Shown here piece by piece: positions 12,672 through 24,899 of a DNA stretch of 64,000 bases. The stretch's first letter is position 1. Each line of letters starts with the position of its first letter. The stretch is from Epiperipatus broadwayi (lineage: Eukaryota; Onychophora; Udeonychophora; Euonychophora; Peripatidae): contig JAQFVV010000952.1 of the NCBI GenBank assembly GCA_028023455.1, forward strand, positions 86,513 through 150,512, in the 5' to 3' direction. The notes under the pieces are model-generated. The model worked only from the letters and a program-made list of their open reading frames with translations, was not told the DNA's origin and ran no database searches. A program made the position numbers and the translations under genes.

Positions 12672-14750
12672 ATGCCCGCCTGTTCTAACCTGCTACTATT
12701 TTCTAAAACTATAATAATTTTCCCCGAACCATTCAAAATAATAATACTTCGATCCTTTAAAACTGAAAACAACATTATACTGAATGCTAAGCATTTATAG
12801 ATTTAACCTGATGAATCTTTTCTAAAATACTATTATTGATTGGATTTTTTTCCACCTACTCTTATTAAGAAAATAAATATTATACTTACCCACACGTATC
12901 AGAAATAAACATAAATATTTTAAGAAAAAATGATTTAAATGTTTTACTTTATTTTAAAATAAATACATCATTTTATCCTATAATGAAACACACATACACT
13001 TCTTTTTTTAAAAGATTAAAATAAGCATTTTAATATATTACTTAAGCAAATAAATTATACACGTTACATCATATTTTATTATTATTTTTTAAGTTTAAGT
13101 TTAAAAATCAAATCACACATACGTGCATGTCAAAAATATTATTTAATAGAAGCTGCTTTTACTTATTTTATTATTTCAAAAATTATCTTTTGAAGTTTAA
13201 AGTTTATTCTTTTTTTAAAGTTTAATTCAAAAGTTCTTTCAATAAAATCTATCTTTATTATTAAAGGAAATCGGAATGTTTATATATCAAAGTCAAATAA
13301 TTACCTAGGTATTAAAATATGACAGAAACAGTATAATGAAATTATCTCTGAGCTCATCAACGACTGGTAAAATTCTTTCGTAAATCCTGTGTCCTAATAT
13401 TTCCATGGCTGGTTTGGTGTTCCCCGCATTCCGCTGTCCATGTAGTCTATTTTAACATGATTACCTTCCAAACTAATCGCAGATCTTAGATGCGTAGAGA
13501 GTGGCTTTTCGGTCAACTGCAAATACGTTGGTTTTGTAACAATGCATCATTTTGGAAATATTACTTCAAAATATTTTATTAAAATAAAAAAGTCCGAACC
13601 AAGAATGAACAAAATTGAGCTATTTATACTTTTTTAAACAATGGAAAACTATTTTTAGCAGCAGCATTCTTCATTGCGTGAAATAAAATCAGCTTCTAGC
13701 GTCTACTTTTTATTAAAAATTGCATACACACATGCACATATATTTATTTATTTTATTATAAGATAAAATGAAATCTCTTTATTATTTTATTAAAAATTCA
13801 TTTAAAAAATATTAAATCATTTATTTATTACAAGATTTTTTCCTTCTTTTAAACAAAAAAAAATCTTTTATTTTAAACAGCTTATTATTTTAAACAACTT
13901 ATTATTTTAAACAGCGTTTACAGTTTATTTTCTTCAATACAAAAATTCCCCCTCCCTCCTATTCTTTAGTTTTTACATTTTATTCTCTTAATATTAAACT
14001 TTTATATTTTTAAACATGCAATTCATGATAAATTAATTACATATCAATGTACTTTGGTACACTATATAAAATAATTATTTATAGATTATAATCATAAAAG
14101 TTTTTCAGTAATGTAGTATAAAGAAAAACAAAATATTGGAAAAATATATAATGTGGTCACAAACCTAAGCTACCTTTGCAATTCTACATTACTTTATTTA
14201 CTATTCAAAGAATTTCATTAAAGATCACTATTTAATGGATAAAAGTATATTATGTTTATACAGCAATATTATTATTTACTAGAATTTTACTATTTCAGTT
14301 ATTGATTGCCATATAACAAAGTTATTTGTGCCAATAGTATACCAGTCAAAAAACGTCTATCGATCCAAAAAGACCCAGAATACAAGTAAAATACCTCAAA
14401 TCTGACCATGTACAAGATATATGTCAGATACATCGGGGATTATGCCCTATTTATCTATATCGCCAGGTCAAAGATCTAATCAATAAGCTTTCTCGACGAT
14501 AACATTGAATTCCTTTACTTTCACCATGCTCAGAGCAGAGCCTTCAAGCATGAGTTTCATTTTAAGAATATATTTTAATGAGAACTTGGTTGATTGATTT
14601 ATATATATTTAAAACCAAAGATTACTTAAAATAGAAGTAAATGAAAAGATTTGAAGAACCCTGGAAGTTTTGTTTTAGATATATATATATATTAAACTCA
14701 TTAATTATTTTACATTGACATTTAACTCAAGCTCTTTAAAAAAAACATTC
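12672..14750. other. AT-rich DNA without recognised features
   Basis: Simple A/T runs and no credible frame. A TATAAATAG sequence on the minus strand near 13622-13630 has no supporting gene structure downstream and is probably chance in DNA of this composition. Confidence 0.5.
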
Positions 14751-14823
14751 TTTACATTAATTTTATAATTAAATAGTAATTTTTTATCTTTACATTAATT
14801 TTATAATTAAATAGTAATTTTTT
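14751..14823. repeat. 38-bp tandem duplication
   Basis: TTTACATTAATTTTATAATT and the bases after it, through ATAGTAATTTTTT, occur at 14751 and again at 14789. The copies are identical over the shared length. Confidence 0.9.
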
Positions 14824-16448
14824 CAGAGACCGTGTCCTGCATAACAGATTCACATTAGTGGTTAACATTTCATTTTATTTAGTTTGCACAATTTTAATTT
14901 TTTTTACATTTATTTAAAAAAAAAAAATTTTTTTTTAAAAATTAGATGACCATGGATTCTAAATTCTCCGTTCACATTTAGTACAAAGTAGTAATACATC
15001 AGCGTGTCTAAACATTTAACCAACTGATGTATATAAAGAATAAACATTTTATTTCTTCTTTAAAAAAAAATTTAAAAAACATTCTATATTAAAATGGATA
15101 TCAAAGAAACAATTACAAAAAGACTGATTCGATGTCTTACTCCAATGACATACGGAGAGAAAAAAGATTGAGTTTATTTCTCTTTATAAATAACAATTTA
15201 GATATCTAATAAAATAATATTTTATTACATTAGTAGAGCTTGCTGGGAATAGCATTAAACTGTAAGCTGTTATATAAAAAAATATATCACTTAATTATCA
15301 AGCAAACCAGCAGCTTTAGTTGGACTTTCAACTAAAATCATACCTTATAAAAACTATAATGTGAATTAGCAAAATTAAATTATTTTAACTAATCACGAAA
15401 TAACAAAAGAATCCGTTACTCAGGCCAAAGATCCTTGAGTAGAATCATGTCCCTATGGCTTACATATTAGATAGGCAAAAGAGAAAAGCAAAACTATGTC
15501 GGGTTATAAAATATATGAACACAAATGAAAGAAGAAATGCAAGTAGGGTCATACGAGCCGGTTCACAGACACTCGCATGCCTATTTTAATGAAGAAAAAG
15601 GGAAATCGGTATGTCCACCTGTCATGATCATATACCAAAAAGAAATAGGAATTACGGAGAGCCATCATGTCCGCCTGTATGGATACCATGCCGACTAACC
15701 AACTATACCTCTACTACCACAGATGTATGCGTAACTGGGAGCCCACTCCGAACACCAAATGAATGACCGTTTTAGGTCTGTCCACACTACTCCAAGCATT
15801 CTTTATTAACCCAAGATATTATAATCATCAAATATGAACTAATTATAATTAAATAGCCTTAAATGATCTAATACTGCATAGAGATTAACCTGCGCAACCA
15901 ATTACTTTATGTAAATATTTAACTAACAAAAACCAAACATATAGAATAAAAAAATTACTTCTCGAATAAATTCCTCCTTCCCACTTTCCTAACTTTTTTA
16001 AAAAAAGGCATGATAATTAACTAACGCTATCCAGTGGCACTGTTACTAGGTCAAAAATATATAGCATTTTTATTTTGTTTTAATTTAAAGAAATCTAAAA
16101 TTATAGAATCCCATCCTGGGAAATCTATAATAAAACTATTTAAAGAATTACGGTAGGTTTATTTTGAAATACATATTATAACAGGGCTGATTTCAAACCC
16201 TGTTCTAAGTCATAGGGTGATACCACCGAGCATACATATATACTCAAATCAAGCGTAATATTAAGTTAAATTATTATTTTTTTCTCATTGTTATTTTGTA
16301 TGTGTGTGTGTATATATTTTAAGTAAGTAAATAAAAATAGACTGAAACATAAGAGGGACGGGGGATTATATGGTTTGTGCTCTTATATTTTGTTTATACA
16401 CGTGTTTATATTGCTGCATGAGTGAGTAAATGTAATAGTTTCGAAAAA
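14824..16448. other. AT-rich DNA without recognised features
   Basis: Includes an A-run/T-run pair near 14917-14940 and a slightly GC-richer stretch at 15400-15790 with no frame or domain. Nothing assignable. Confidence 0.5.
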
Positions 16449-16705
16449 GGAAATTGATTCCAAGATGGATGACTAAAGGAAAGATTTTACAAATTCTAAA
16501 AGATATGTTAATTGGAAATAAAAAATTCAGAAAGTTATAGATCACTATCTCAAGGAAAAAAGCTATTTTAATTTAAAAAGAAATTAATTCCAAGATGGTA
16601 GACTAAGGAAAGATTTTACAAATTCTAAAAGATAAGTTAATTCCAAAGAAAAAACCCGAAAAGTTGCAGATCGCTTTCTTGAGACAAAGCCATTTTAATT
16701 AATAA
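16449..16705. repeat. Two-copy tandem repeat, ~130-bp unit
   Basis: The unit beginning GGAAATTGATTCCAAGATGG at 16449 is repeated from about 16579, with shared GGAAAGATTTTACAAATTCT and an AAGCNATTTTAATT end. The copies differ by scattered substitutions and short indels, so the duplication is older than the perfect ones elsewhere in the window. Confidence 0.85.
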
Positions 16706-18386
16706 TATAAAATGTTATAAATAAGAGACAATGAATAGTCGAGTGTAGATCTCAAGGTAAAACTGAAATTCCTGAACATAGATAAAAACAAAGAAAAGAA
16801 AAGTTATTGAAAAGATTTTCTATTTGCAAACCATGTGGTTTAATTAAAAAGAAAAGAACAATAGCATGATTAATTGGAGTTGGAAAGCTGAACTTTGAAG
16901 GAAATTCTAGAACTGTGACTGCCATGAGCAGGATCGAAGGAAAATTAGTAAAAGAAAAAAGATTTATATATCTTAAAATCATAAACAGGCTGGGGTAGAA
17001 GAACAGAATGGACTGGGCTTTGTCATCCATCCTGCAGAGATACTATTGTCGCTGTCTATGTAGGAGCGAAGCCTTTCCTAAAATTATGGAAAGAACAGCA
17101 TTCACCGGACACCATTGATTGCCTTACGGAAGCCTACAAAAGAAAGAAATCATTTACTCATAACATCACAGCATGAAGCCAGTGGAAAATTACCATTAAT
17201 CTACACCCGGGTGAGATAAAGTAGGTAACTCAAATATTTTCGTAAATGACAGGAACCTCTTGAATGAGAACATATCTTAATATAATAATGTGTAAAAGGG
17301 TTGAAAGTAAATAGAGACAGTTGAAATAATGCCCTATATAACTATACGCCTAAATAGACAGGATAATGTCTGATTGCAATTATTTTCATGCTATGATATA
17401 TATATATGTTTTGTTTGTTACATTTATGAACTTATGCGAGTGTGTATTTACATGCGGGTCATTTAAGTATTCGGGCACAAGCCAATATCCAATTGCGAGA
17501 TTCTATTGGGTTTTATTATTTTTTTGTACTAATAAATGTTAAGTAGTGTTTTAAATATAACTGTGGGTGTTTAGTATTAATTTCTTAGAGTAGCATTAAG
17601 AACAAAAGTAAGAAAGTAAAACGAATCGTTTATGCGCTCCATGTGCATTTGATCTGTTTCCTCCACCTCTTTCCCACAGTCAATGACCACTACCCCTGAG
17701 TGAGCTAACCAGAGGTATAAGCTCTAATCACTAGAAATAGATACTCGTTCTCTCCCAGCATAATTCTTACTTACTCGTAAGTAAGATTGGCACTTGGAGT
17801 CAAATTGACGTTCATAAATATGCTGGGCGAATAATAAGAGTACATTGCCAAACCAACTATATATATATATATGTTCGCATCATAATTTTCGTTTAAATAA
17901 AAAGAGCAGAAACTTAGATTTGAAATACGTAATAAACGTATACCATGTATATACGTGTTTACGCTGGGTACAAACAGTTACAGTATATTCTACATAACTT
18001 CACTTGCGAAAATAAAAAAATTGATCTACTTATTTTTATTCTAAAATTAATTCAGTCTTTGCTAAAACTCCCTTCCCCTTGTGAACATAATTTGCTCTAT
18101 TAGAAAACTATGATCTTTGGGCCCCTGCGAGTGAAGTTTGTCAAAATAAAAAAAAAATCAAAGCATGAAACCTCATACTAAAATTAATATACAAAAACAA
18201 ATAAATATTTTCATATTAAAAAATCAAACATATTAAAATTGTGGTGAGCTTGATTTATTAAAAAAACATTATAAATAATATAAAAAGAAAAGGGTTAAAG
18301 AGTCAGTTAAAAAGATTTCCAATAAATATTAACTTTTGACATTTTTTTAAGCTTTAAAAAATTACATTTATATTCTAAGGATAATT
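16706..18386. other. Mostly anonymous DNA with one short (TA)n tract
   Basis: A (TA)n run lies at 17858-17872. Short GC-richer patches (17040-17240, 17630-17830) have no coherent frame. A 92-codon minus-strand frame near 16752-17030 overlaps the end of the sequence after the tandem repeat and shows no recognisable domain. Confidence 0.5.
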
Positions 18387-18635
18387 TTGAAAATCTGGAC
18401 AACAGGATTTAAGCTATTTGGAATTTACCTGGAGTTCCCCGGAATGAATGTGTGGGTGAACGTTGATGGCTGGTGGCATTTGAAGGCAGGTTTTGGCAGC
18501 AGCATATTAGAAGATTTCACATCTCATGAAAGGACGGGCGGCGATTTTCCCTTTTTCCTACTCGCTCAACATTTCAACTGGCATGGAGACATTCTCAAAC
18601 TCTTTCTCTTCTGTTTTTCTTTTTTCTTTCTTTAA
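18387..18635 (+). CDS. Unrecognised 82-codon open frame, GC-richer than surroundings
   Basis: Bases 18400-18600 stand out by GC content and by a mixed translation with several Trp, Gly and Asp residues (for example VWVNVDGWWHLKAGF). The last ~12 codons read a pyrimidine tract and are hydrophobic low-complexity. I do not recognise a family. It may be a decayed exon or transposon fragment; the opposite strand has stops in all frames. No start-site or splice evidence supports a functional gene. Confidence 0.2.
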   Translation: MKIWTTGFKLFGIYLEFPGMNVWVNVDGWWHLKAGFGSSILEDFTSHERTGGDFPFFLLAQHFNWHGDILKLFLFCFSFFFL

Positions 18636-18651
18636 AAAAAGACTACTATTT

Positions 18652-18883
18652 ATACCTTAGCATTGGTATTTGAATTATCTACTGCCTGAGGTGATTTTCC
18701 TTTAGATCTTCTATGAAACAATAAGAAATCATACTTTTGTTCTAATTTTAGAAAGTTTATACCTCGATAAGGATCGATAAAAATTTTAGTATAATTTTTA
18801 TCTAACAATGTAGAATCTCTATTAATCAATAGAAATTCCAAAGCAATGGATTTTGTTAATTTATCAGTACTTTGATGTAACAT
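18652..18883 (-). CDS. Unrecognised 77-codon open frame with a possible splice donor
   Basis: The minus-strand frame runs from ATG at 18881-18883 to a stop at 18650-18652. The composition is protein-like: Lys, Asp, Arg and Ser are spread through it (for example KIFIDPYRGINFLKLEQKY), and the C-terminus is polar. Just before the stop the sequence AAG/GTATAA could act as a splice donor, which would make this a 5' or internal exon. No domain recognised. The initiation context is weak, and a short upstream ATG frame lies in the 50 bp before it. Confidence 0.22.
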
Positions 18884-19275
18884 TTAATTTAAACTTTCTT
18901 ATCGATGTACAAATCTTTCAATAAAAGCCATTTTTGATTCTTAAAAGAAAAATTAGACATTTTAAATATATATATATAAACATATCAAAAAAAAATTCAA
19001 AACTTATTATTTGAATCTTTTTTTCTTTTTAATAAATACAATAAGTTAGTGTGTTAGTAGTAATTTATTCAGGATAGTTATGTTAAAAAAATGTTTTAAA
19101 AATAAAAAAACAAACAAACATTGAAAAAATACATTTCACTACATAGGTGGGCTTTAAGTAAACCCCCTTAGTAAGTAATTAGGTGGGTGAGACAGTGAAA
19201 CGGCAAATCTGAATCAGATTCGCCATTTCAATAGTTATGTGATCACAATTTATTCATATATATATACTTATATTT
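18884..19275. other. AT-rich DNA without recognised features
   Basis: A/T runs, a short TA run near 18967, and a modestly GC-richer stretch at 19140-19250. No frame or repeat partner found. Confidence 0.5.
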
Positions 19276-20010
19276 TGTAACGGAATGGGTCCTGACTTTA
19301 CATGACGGTAGACTGAGTACGCCGTCAGAGTGGGTGAGAAAGCCTATCTAGGATTTATAAATATACAGACTTATGTTCACTCCGATCTTACTTCTAGAAG
19401 ATGATGTATTAGCACACAAACATATGTCACAAATCTACCTGTATACTCATCTCTTTTCTCCATCTTTAACTTCCGTTAATCCCAGAATTCGACCTTAGGG
19501 AGAATATGCATAATATTCTATTTCAAAGAAGATCAATATCACTATTTATAATGTGCAAGCATTTGATAAAGTGAGAATTGAATATAGAAAAAACCCCTTA
19601 AACGATAGTCTTTAATTTAAAATCATATATTTAACAAATTTATTCACAATTAACATAATTCAGGCAACAAAGTTATAATGACAATAAATAATTTGTTTAG
19701 ATATAGATAAATATTCTTTTATTATTATGGTTAATATTTATTAATCCAAAACATCAGAATAATCATTCAATATAAATACTAACAAAAAAATATATTAAAA
19801 CTTGTTAATTTACTCTTGCTTGATAATTTAAACTTTATCAAAATCGTAATTCATTATCTCCAAAAATTTTATTAATTAGTTCATATCACTAATTTGGTGG
19901 TGATATGGGATCTCCCTTCTACTGTGTTTGTTTCTACAAAGATTGTGTAATAAGGTAAAATCTCACTTCTCCCCTGGTGTTGTTTAAATTCATCCACAAG
20001 CAAGTTCCTG
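19276..20010 (-). mobile_element. LTR-like end, TGTAACGG terminus
   Basis: A TGTAACGG terminus at 19276 follows a TA-rich run (19257-19275). About 345 bp inside, near 19620-19640, a TTTATT on the plus strand gives an AATAAA-type signal on the minus strand, as in the other LTR-like blocks. Polypyrimidine stretches near 19910 and 19965 could mark the far edge, but I cannot set it. No coding sequence follows. This rests on terminus resemblance only. Confidence 0.35.
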
Positions 20011-21213
20011 AAGCTATATTTTATTTCAATTTAATAATAAAGCTAATAATGCTTTTCTATTTTCTAACATATTAAGAGATTACATCTTCCTTCAAACTAT
20101 GATAAAAGGAAATAAATAAATAAAAAAAAAAAACAGATAAAATAAAAATGAAAATATGATGCTAAACAAAAATCAATTGAATCCATAAGGAAAATGACCT
20201 AAAAGAATTATAAATATCCTCATTAATCCACTTCATATTTCTATTGGTGAGGATCAACTGTTCTAGATACTTGATGGTGATCAAAATTTCTCTCTTTGTA
20301 TGACCTGCATTGAGATGTTGAGTTTGCAGCTTCACATTTAAATAGTAAAGTTGGTGTTGTTCGGAGCATAGATGAATAGATGCTATGTTGAATTAAATTT
20401 GGTTTTGGCAGTTATAGTTCCATGGGTGATGAGACTCTTACCAAAGATACTTCACACTTAGCAGTGCATATTTGTATGTGTTTCTAAATATGTGGTTGAT
20501 AAAAGTGGTTCTTGAGTTGGTTGGAAAAAAAGTTATTTGTTGTTAGGAATTTCAAGTTAGAGTTGATCTACTCTCCAGTATGAACTTGAAAATACACTAG
20601 AAATATTGAATAATTGAAAGCTGTTTTTAGGATTTATAATTTAAAATCCTTTCTTTGTCTGGGTTTAAATCTATATACTTTTAATTTAGCATTAATCCAT
20701 ATCCTATGAGAGATTCTCATTTAATGTTTTTACTTTCATGGCAGCAGATTTTTCTGTTCGAACTGCAAGTTTGATTTTCCGCTCACAAAATGTACATGTT
20801 GGTTAGCTGATAAGAGTTTTTGATCTGATTTTTGAGAAGAAAGTCATTTGTTTATATTTTTTCTAATCAATAAAGTAAGATTGGTCTTTTTAATGTGAAT
20901 TTGGTGATTTCAAATGACAGGTTCATGTTCATTCATTGAATTAATTATTTACATCATTTGTTGTGATTAATATATTGAAGCTACCTATACATGCTTGCTT
21001 TACCATTCACTGTAGTTTAACTAAAGACCCTAAGTCCAACCATAGTGAATGCAGAGTAAATTAAATAGAAACTTAAAAGCATTTAATAATAGCAAAGTAC
21101 ATTCAAGAAATTTTATAAAATAAAAATAAAAGATTTAAATTTTAGATAGCAAAGAGAAATTCCTGGAATCACAGAATTCATTAGAGAAAAGATTATAACT
21201 TAGATAGGAATAA
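20011..21213. other. AT-rich DNA without recognised features
   Basis: No credible frame on either strand; no repeat partner or structured motif recognised. Confidence 0.5.
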
Positions 21214-21683
21214 TTAATTAAAAATGTATTTTAAAATATAAGATAGCGAAACAATGGGATTGGAATGCAAGATGGCCAATGAGTGGATATAAATTGACAG
21301 CTTGTCTTTTGTTCTCTCTCTTGTACCTGCGAAAGCTCTACCACTTGGATTGAAAGCTGCCATAAAGAAAGCTTTTGAATTGGAAAAGAAATAAATAAGA
21401 TTAGTTTTTGGACAGAGCTCTCCACATAAATATATTAGCCCCCTGCTGAATAAGATCATGAATCACCAACATTCTGTAGATGAGATATATAAGAAAAATT
21501 TAAATGGATGAGTAGACTTTTTCCCCTCTCTCTCTTGGCCATTTCCTGTTTTCTGGAGCCGGAATGATGTAGCAAAAAAATGTAGAGTGCCAGAAAAATA
21601 TTTGCCTGACCAATGTCTGCTTCTATTAATGGATAACCGAGGTGGAAAGTAAAATATAAAAAGATAGATGTGTAGAGGACCAA
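21214..21683 (-). other. Overlapping minus-strand open frames, GC-richer, unassigned
   Basis: Three overlapping frames of 64-81 codons lie on the minus strand in DNA that is less AT-rich than its flanks. One contains a polar stretch GRAFAGTRERTKDKL; another contains KQEMAKRERGKS. None extends far or shows a family motif, and they are in different frames. A decayed mobile-element coding region is possible; a working gene is unlikely. Confidence 0.2.
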
Positions 21684-21964
21684 AATTATAAGCTATCAGT
21701 ACCAGCTGTGGACTAGAATATTTCTATGGCTATCTAAGCAAAGACATACACAATTTCAAAAGTTATCTGTAACTTAACCTTTTATTAGTTGTCTAGTTAC
21801 TCTTCATAATATTATAATCAATGAAAAACATATACACCTGAATTTCATTTTATGGGGTAGATAGCTTCTGCAGAAAACCCCCATTAAAAAATTGCACAAA
21901 AATAGACTTAACTTACCTTGAAAAATGGGAGATAGGTTCTGTAATTTTCAGAAATTGGATAAAA

Positions 21965-22905
21965 AGCAAATATTTGAAAAAAATTAATACAAGACAAATG
22001 TTTTTTTATTTTTTTTATTAACTACAGTATTTAATTTTATGTTTTTTCATACATATTTTAATCATTACCGCTATTTGACAATATACATTCATTTGTGAAC
22101 TGGTAAAAAATCAGATGTGCCACAAGAGTAAGTGCAACTAGCCCCACTTTCAATCTTGTGCTGTGATAATGGTTTTCTATTGACAATGTAATCAGTGATT
22201 AAACTTTAAGATGATTTTACTAATTGTTTATAATGCCCATGATATCTAGACATATAACTATTGGAATTTAAGAGATTGTTCATTGCAAGAAACTCTCAGA
22301 TTTCAGCATTTTCTGATGTTTGTCTTTGTCTCACACATCAACTTAAAATCTATGATTAACTGATTTTTATTACTGAAATAAATTGTAAATGTTCATATTT
22401 TGTTTCTATATTAAAAAAATGAGATCGCAATCAAAACAAAAAGATTATACATTATCATTAGAAAAAATATTTTCAGTTTACAAAATCAATGAAATCTATG
22501 TTATTTATTTTAAAAATCTAAAAGATTATTTATTTCTGTTATATCTAACAAAATACATTTTAAAAGTTTAAAATTTTTAAATATTTATTGCGATATTTTT
22601 ATACATAAGTATAAATCTATTATTATTATTATTTATTCATTGCTATAAGGAAGTTATTTACATACAAGCTGGGTTTCCAAATACTGCTTCAGGCCATATT
22701 CATGTTAGCTGCTAATATAACATTATATTTTTGAAAGAAAACAAGTATTTCAAGTCAAAATAAGTTATTAATAATTTAAATTTTTTGATATCTAATAAAT
22801 ATAGTGAAATATGAAAGATATTAAGAAAAACATGAACCGCATAACTACAAAACCGCATTATAATAATCCATATAAAACGAGACCCAGGTATATGTACATT
22901 TAGGT
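21965..22905 (-). repeat. Interspersed repeat A, copy 2 (inverted relative to copy 1)
   Basis: Reverse complement of 8645-9652 over nearly its whole length, with small indels. It starts at AAATATTTGAAAAAAATTAA (21965) and ends around GAGACCCAGGTATA (about 22890). Outside these points the two loci are unrelated, so the limits of the element are set within a few bases on the 21965 side. The 60-codon frame inside it (22389-22571) is not preserved in copy 1. Confidence 0.8.
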
Positions 22906-24119
22906 TTTTTATATATGTGTGTGATTTAAGGTTTTATAAATATGTTATTAAATGTTACTATCAAAATTTTTGATTTTTTTTCTCATATAATGGTAATTCA
23001 TCTAGATCCCTAGATAAGATAAGTTGACGCAAGGGTGTGATCACTTTTTATATAAATCTCAAAATTGAATGATAAATTGTAATTTTTTTTTTGCAAAGCA
23101 AAAGTGGTGAAATACTGTTTTTTTAAATTTTATTTTATCTTAGAAAAGAAATGGCCGAAGCACAAAAGTCATTCTAAATTGGTTTTTTTTTTGGTTTGTT
23201 ATAAAGAAAATCAATAGATCATTTTTCATTTCAGTTGCTTAAAAAAAAAGGCAAAATGATTTAAAGTAAACTCAGCTTACATTTTTTTAAAGAAATTTTT
23301 CACATTCTGTTTTTCATCTGAATTATAATCACATATGCTTATATATGTATTCATTCAATTAAGGTGAAATAATGGAATAAATGTTTGCATATTTTATGTG
23401 GAAGAGGGAGAGAGTGTTTATATAATCAAGAAACACTAAAAACGTTTCATTAATAAGGTGGGTAGAGTTGGTTAAATAGAGCTCCATTATCATTTTATTA
23501 AGCCACCATTATATGTATATAAATGATTATATAAAGAGATCGATAATATTGAAACAGTTGGATCTAAGTTCGACCCAAGCTTCATGACATCTCACCTTTA
23601 GCCTACTTCAAACCCTATCACTAACCATGAATTTCTGAATGTAATGGGGCTTTATACATTCAATACATGCTAATTTTGATTAAAATAAAATATTATTTAA
23701 ACATTTGTTAAAGTCAATTATTTTATATTTAAACTAACTTATATTATTAATAACTTCATGATAAATTTATTCATGAAAACATATATATTGTAACTGCGTG
23801 GATTGGACGTATATATTTATAAATATTTAAATATATATCTTTGTTATAAAGTTTCATTACATTGGAATGTTTTATTTTTACTTTTACCAGTTTGTTCAAA
23901 TTTCTGTGATTAAAAGCTACATTCTTTCGATAAGCTTTCAGATCATCCTTTCCCAAAGACAATGGAGAATTTTTATTAAGGACGGTTCTCAATTAAAATC
24001 GTTTATTCAGATTTACAAATTCATTTTCTAATTAGAAAATGAATTCAAAGTTAATGGATTTGAAAGTCTTATCGAAAGAATGTATCTGAAATCAATTAAC
24101 AAAAATTTTAACTTTTGAT
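22906..24119. other. AT-rich DNA without recognised features
   Basis: A 73-codon minus-strand frame (23771-23992) has a Lys-rich, protein-like N-terminal half but degenerates into AT-rich coding. No domain, start context or splice site supports it. Confidence 0.5.
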
Positions 24120-24181
24120 AATGTAAAAAGCTTTAGCCTGAAGGCGTCAAGAGTCGGAGTGGCGGGAAACCAGAGGACAAG

Positions 24182-24190
24182 TATAAATAG
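24182..24190 (+). promoter_or_regulatory. TATA box of a candidate core promoter
   Basis: TATAAATAG preceded by a GC-richer stretch (24139-24170, including GAGTGGCGGG) and followed by AT-poorer sequence. It fits the eukaryotic TATA-box consensus. Initiation would be expected about 25-30 bases downstream, near 24212. TATAAATAG also turns up by chance in this AT-rich DNA; the support here is the first-exon candidate 300 bp downstream. Confidence 0.35.
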
Positions 24191-24495
24191 CCCGAAAAGT
24201 TTCAAGAAAGGAGAAGCCATATTTTTTTAGAGAACTTGCTACTAGAAGCTATGTCCATTTAAATTGTGAATTTATATAGTGTCTTCATCATGGTGCGTGG
24301 CTAACTTTGGGACTCTGATTTCTGGGCTCGAAGTCCCCAGAAAATCTTCAATGTAGCTGCAAAGTAAAACTTTTCCACACCAATCATGAGCTGCCAAACC
24401 TGAAAGAAATTAAACCAAATGCTATTCATATAAGTTAAAATGCATGCCTATGTTTCAACCCAATCGGACTCTGCCATGTAAACTAAGGAACAACC

Positions 24496-24541
24496 ATGGA
24501 AGGAATGGTAATATCTTTCTTTAATGAACCCCAACTTTCTG
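24496..24541 (+). CDS. Candidate first coding exon with GTGAGT donor
   Basis: The ATG at 24496-24498 is in a near-ideal context (ACAACCATGG: A at -3, G at +4). Fifteen codons later comes CTG/GTGAGT (exon end 24541, intron from 24542), a near-consensus 5' splice site. Together with the TATA box at 24182 this is a complete 5'-end layout for a plus-strand gene: promoter, ~280-nt leader, short coding exon, intron. Without splicing the frame would stop after 14 further codons. Against it: the leader contains several upstream ATGs with tiny frames (for example at 24290), the peptide is too short to recognise, and I could not identify a second exon. Confidence 0.3.
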
Positions 24542-24776
24542 GTGAGTTTCTGAACTTTACTTTAAACCACCTTTTAAATTAATTACTGTTAAATTTTTTC
24601 TTGTTTTATAATGTCTTAATTTGTATAAGTAATTATCTACTTTTATCTCTAGTCTGTAAAATTAATATTTTGTTAAATTTCCTATCCTTACGATGGCAGT
24701 TTGTTTCACTAACTTTATTATATATTTATTGAATGATTATTAATATCATTTATTTTTGATTATATGCCAATAATAC

Positions 24777-24899
24777 TTCAACTCGATAATATCTTTCATT
24801 ACACTTACCTTATGAAAATAATATAGTATTAAGTTTTATAGTTTAATCATTGCCCATTAAAACTAGATTAATACAGTTCTATTAATTATCGAGTTGAAG
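24777..24899. repeat. Short element with perfect 14-bp terminal inverted repeats
   Basis: CTTCAACTCGATAAT at 24777-24791 and its exact complement ATTATCGAGTTGAAG at 24885-24899 enclose ~93 bp of AT-rich, non-coding DNA. The size and perfect ends fit a very small MITE. The flanks do not show a clear target-site duplication, so chance or a cruciform-forming site is possible. Confidence 0.45.

Noticed and set aside
13600-13640. TATA box on the minus strand near 13.62 kb
   Set aside because: TATAAATAG recurs by chance in this DNA (also near 1053 and 18645); no exon, CCAAT or leader supports it.
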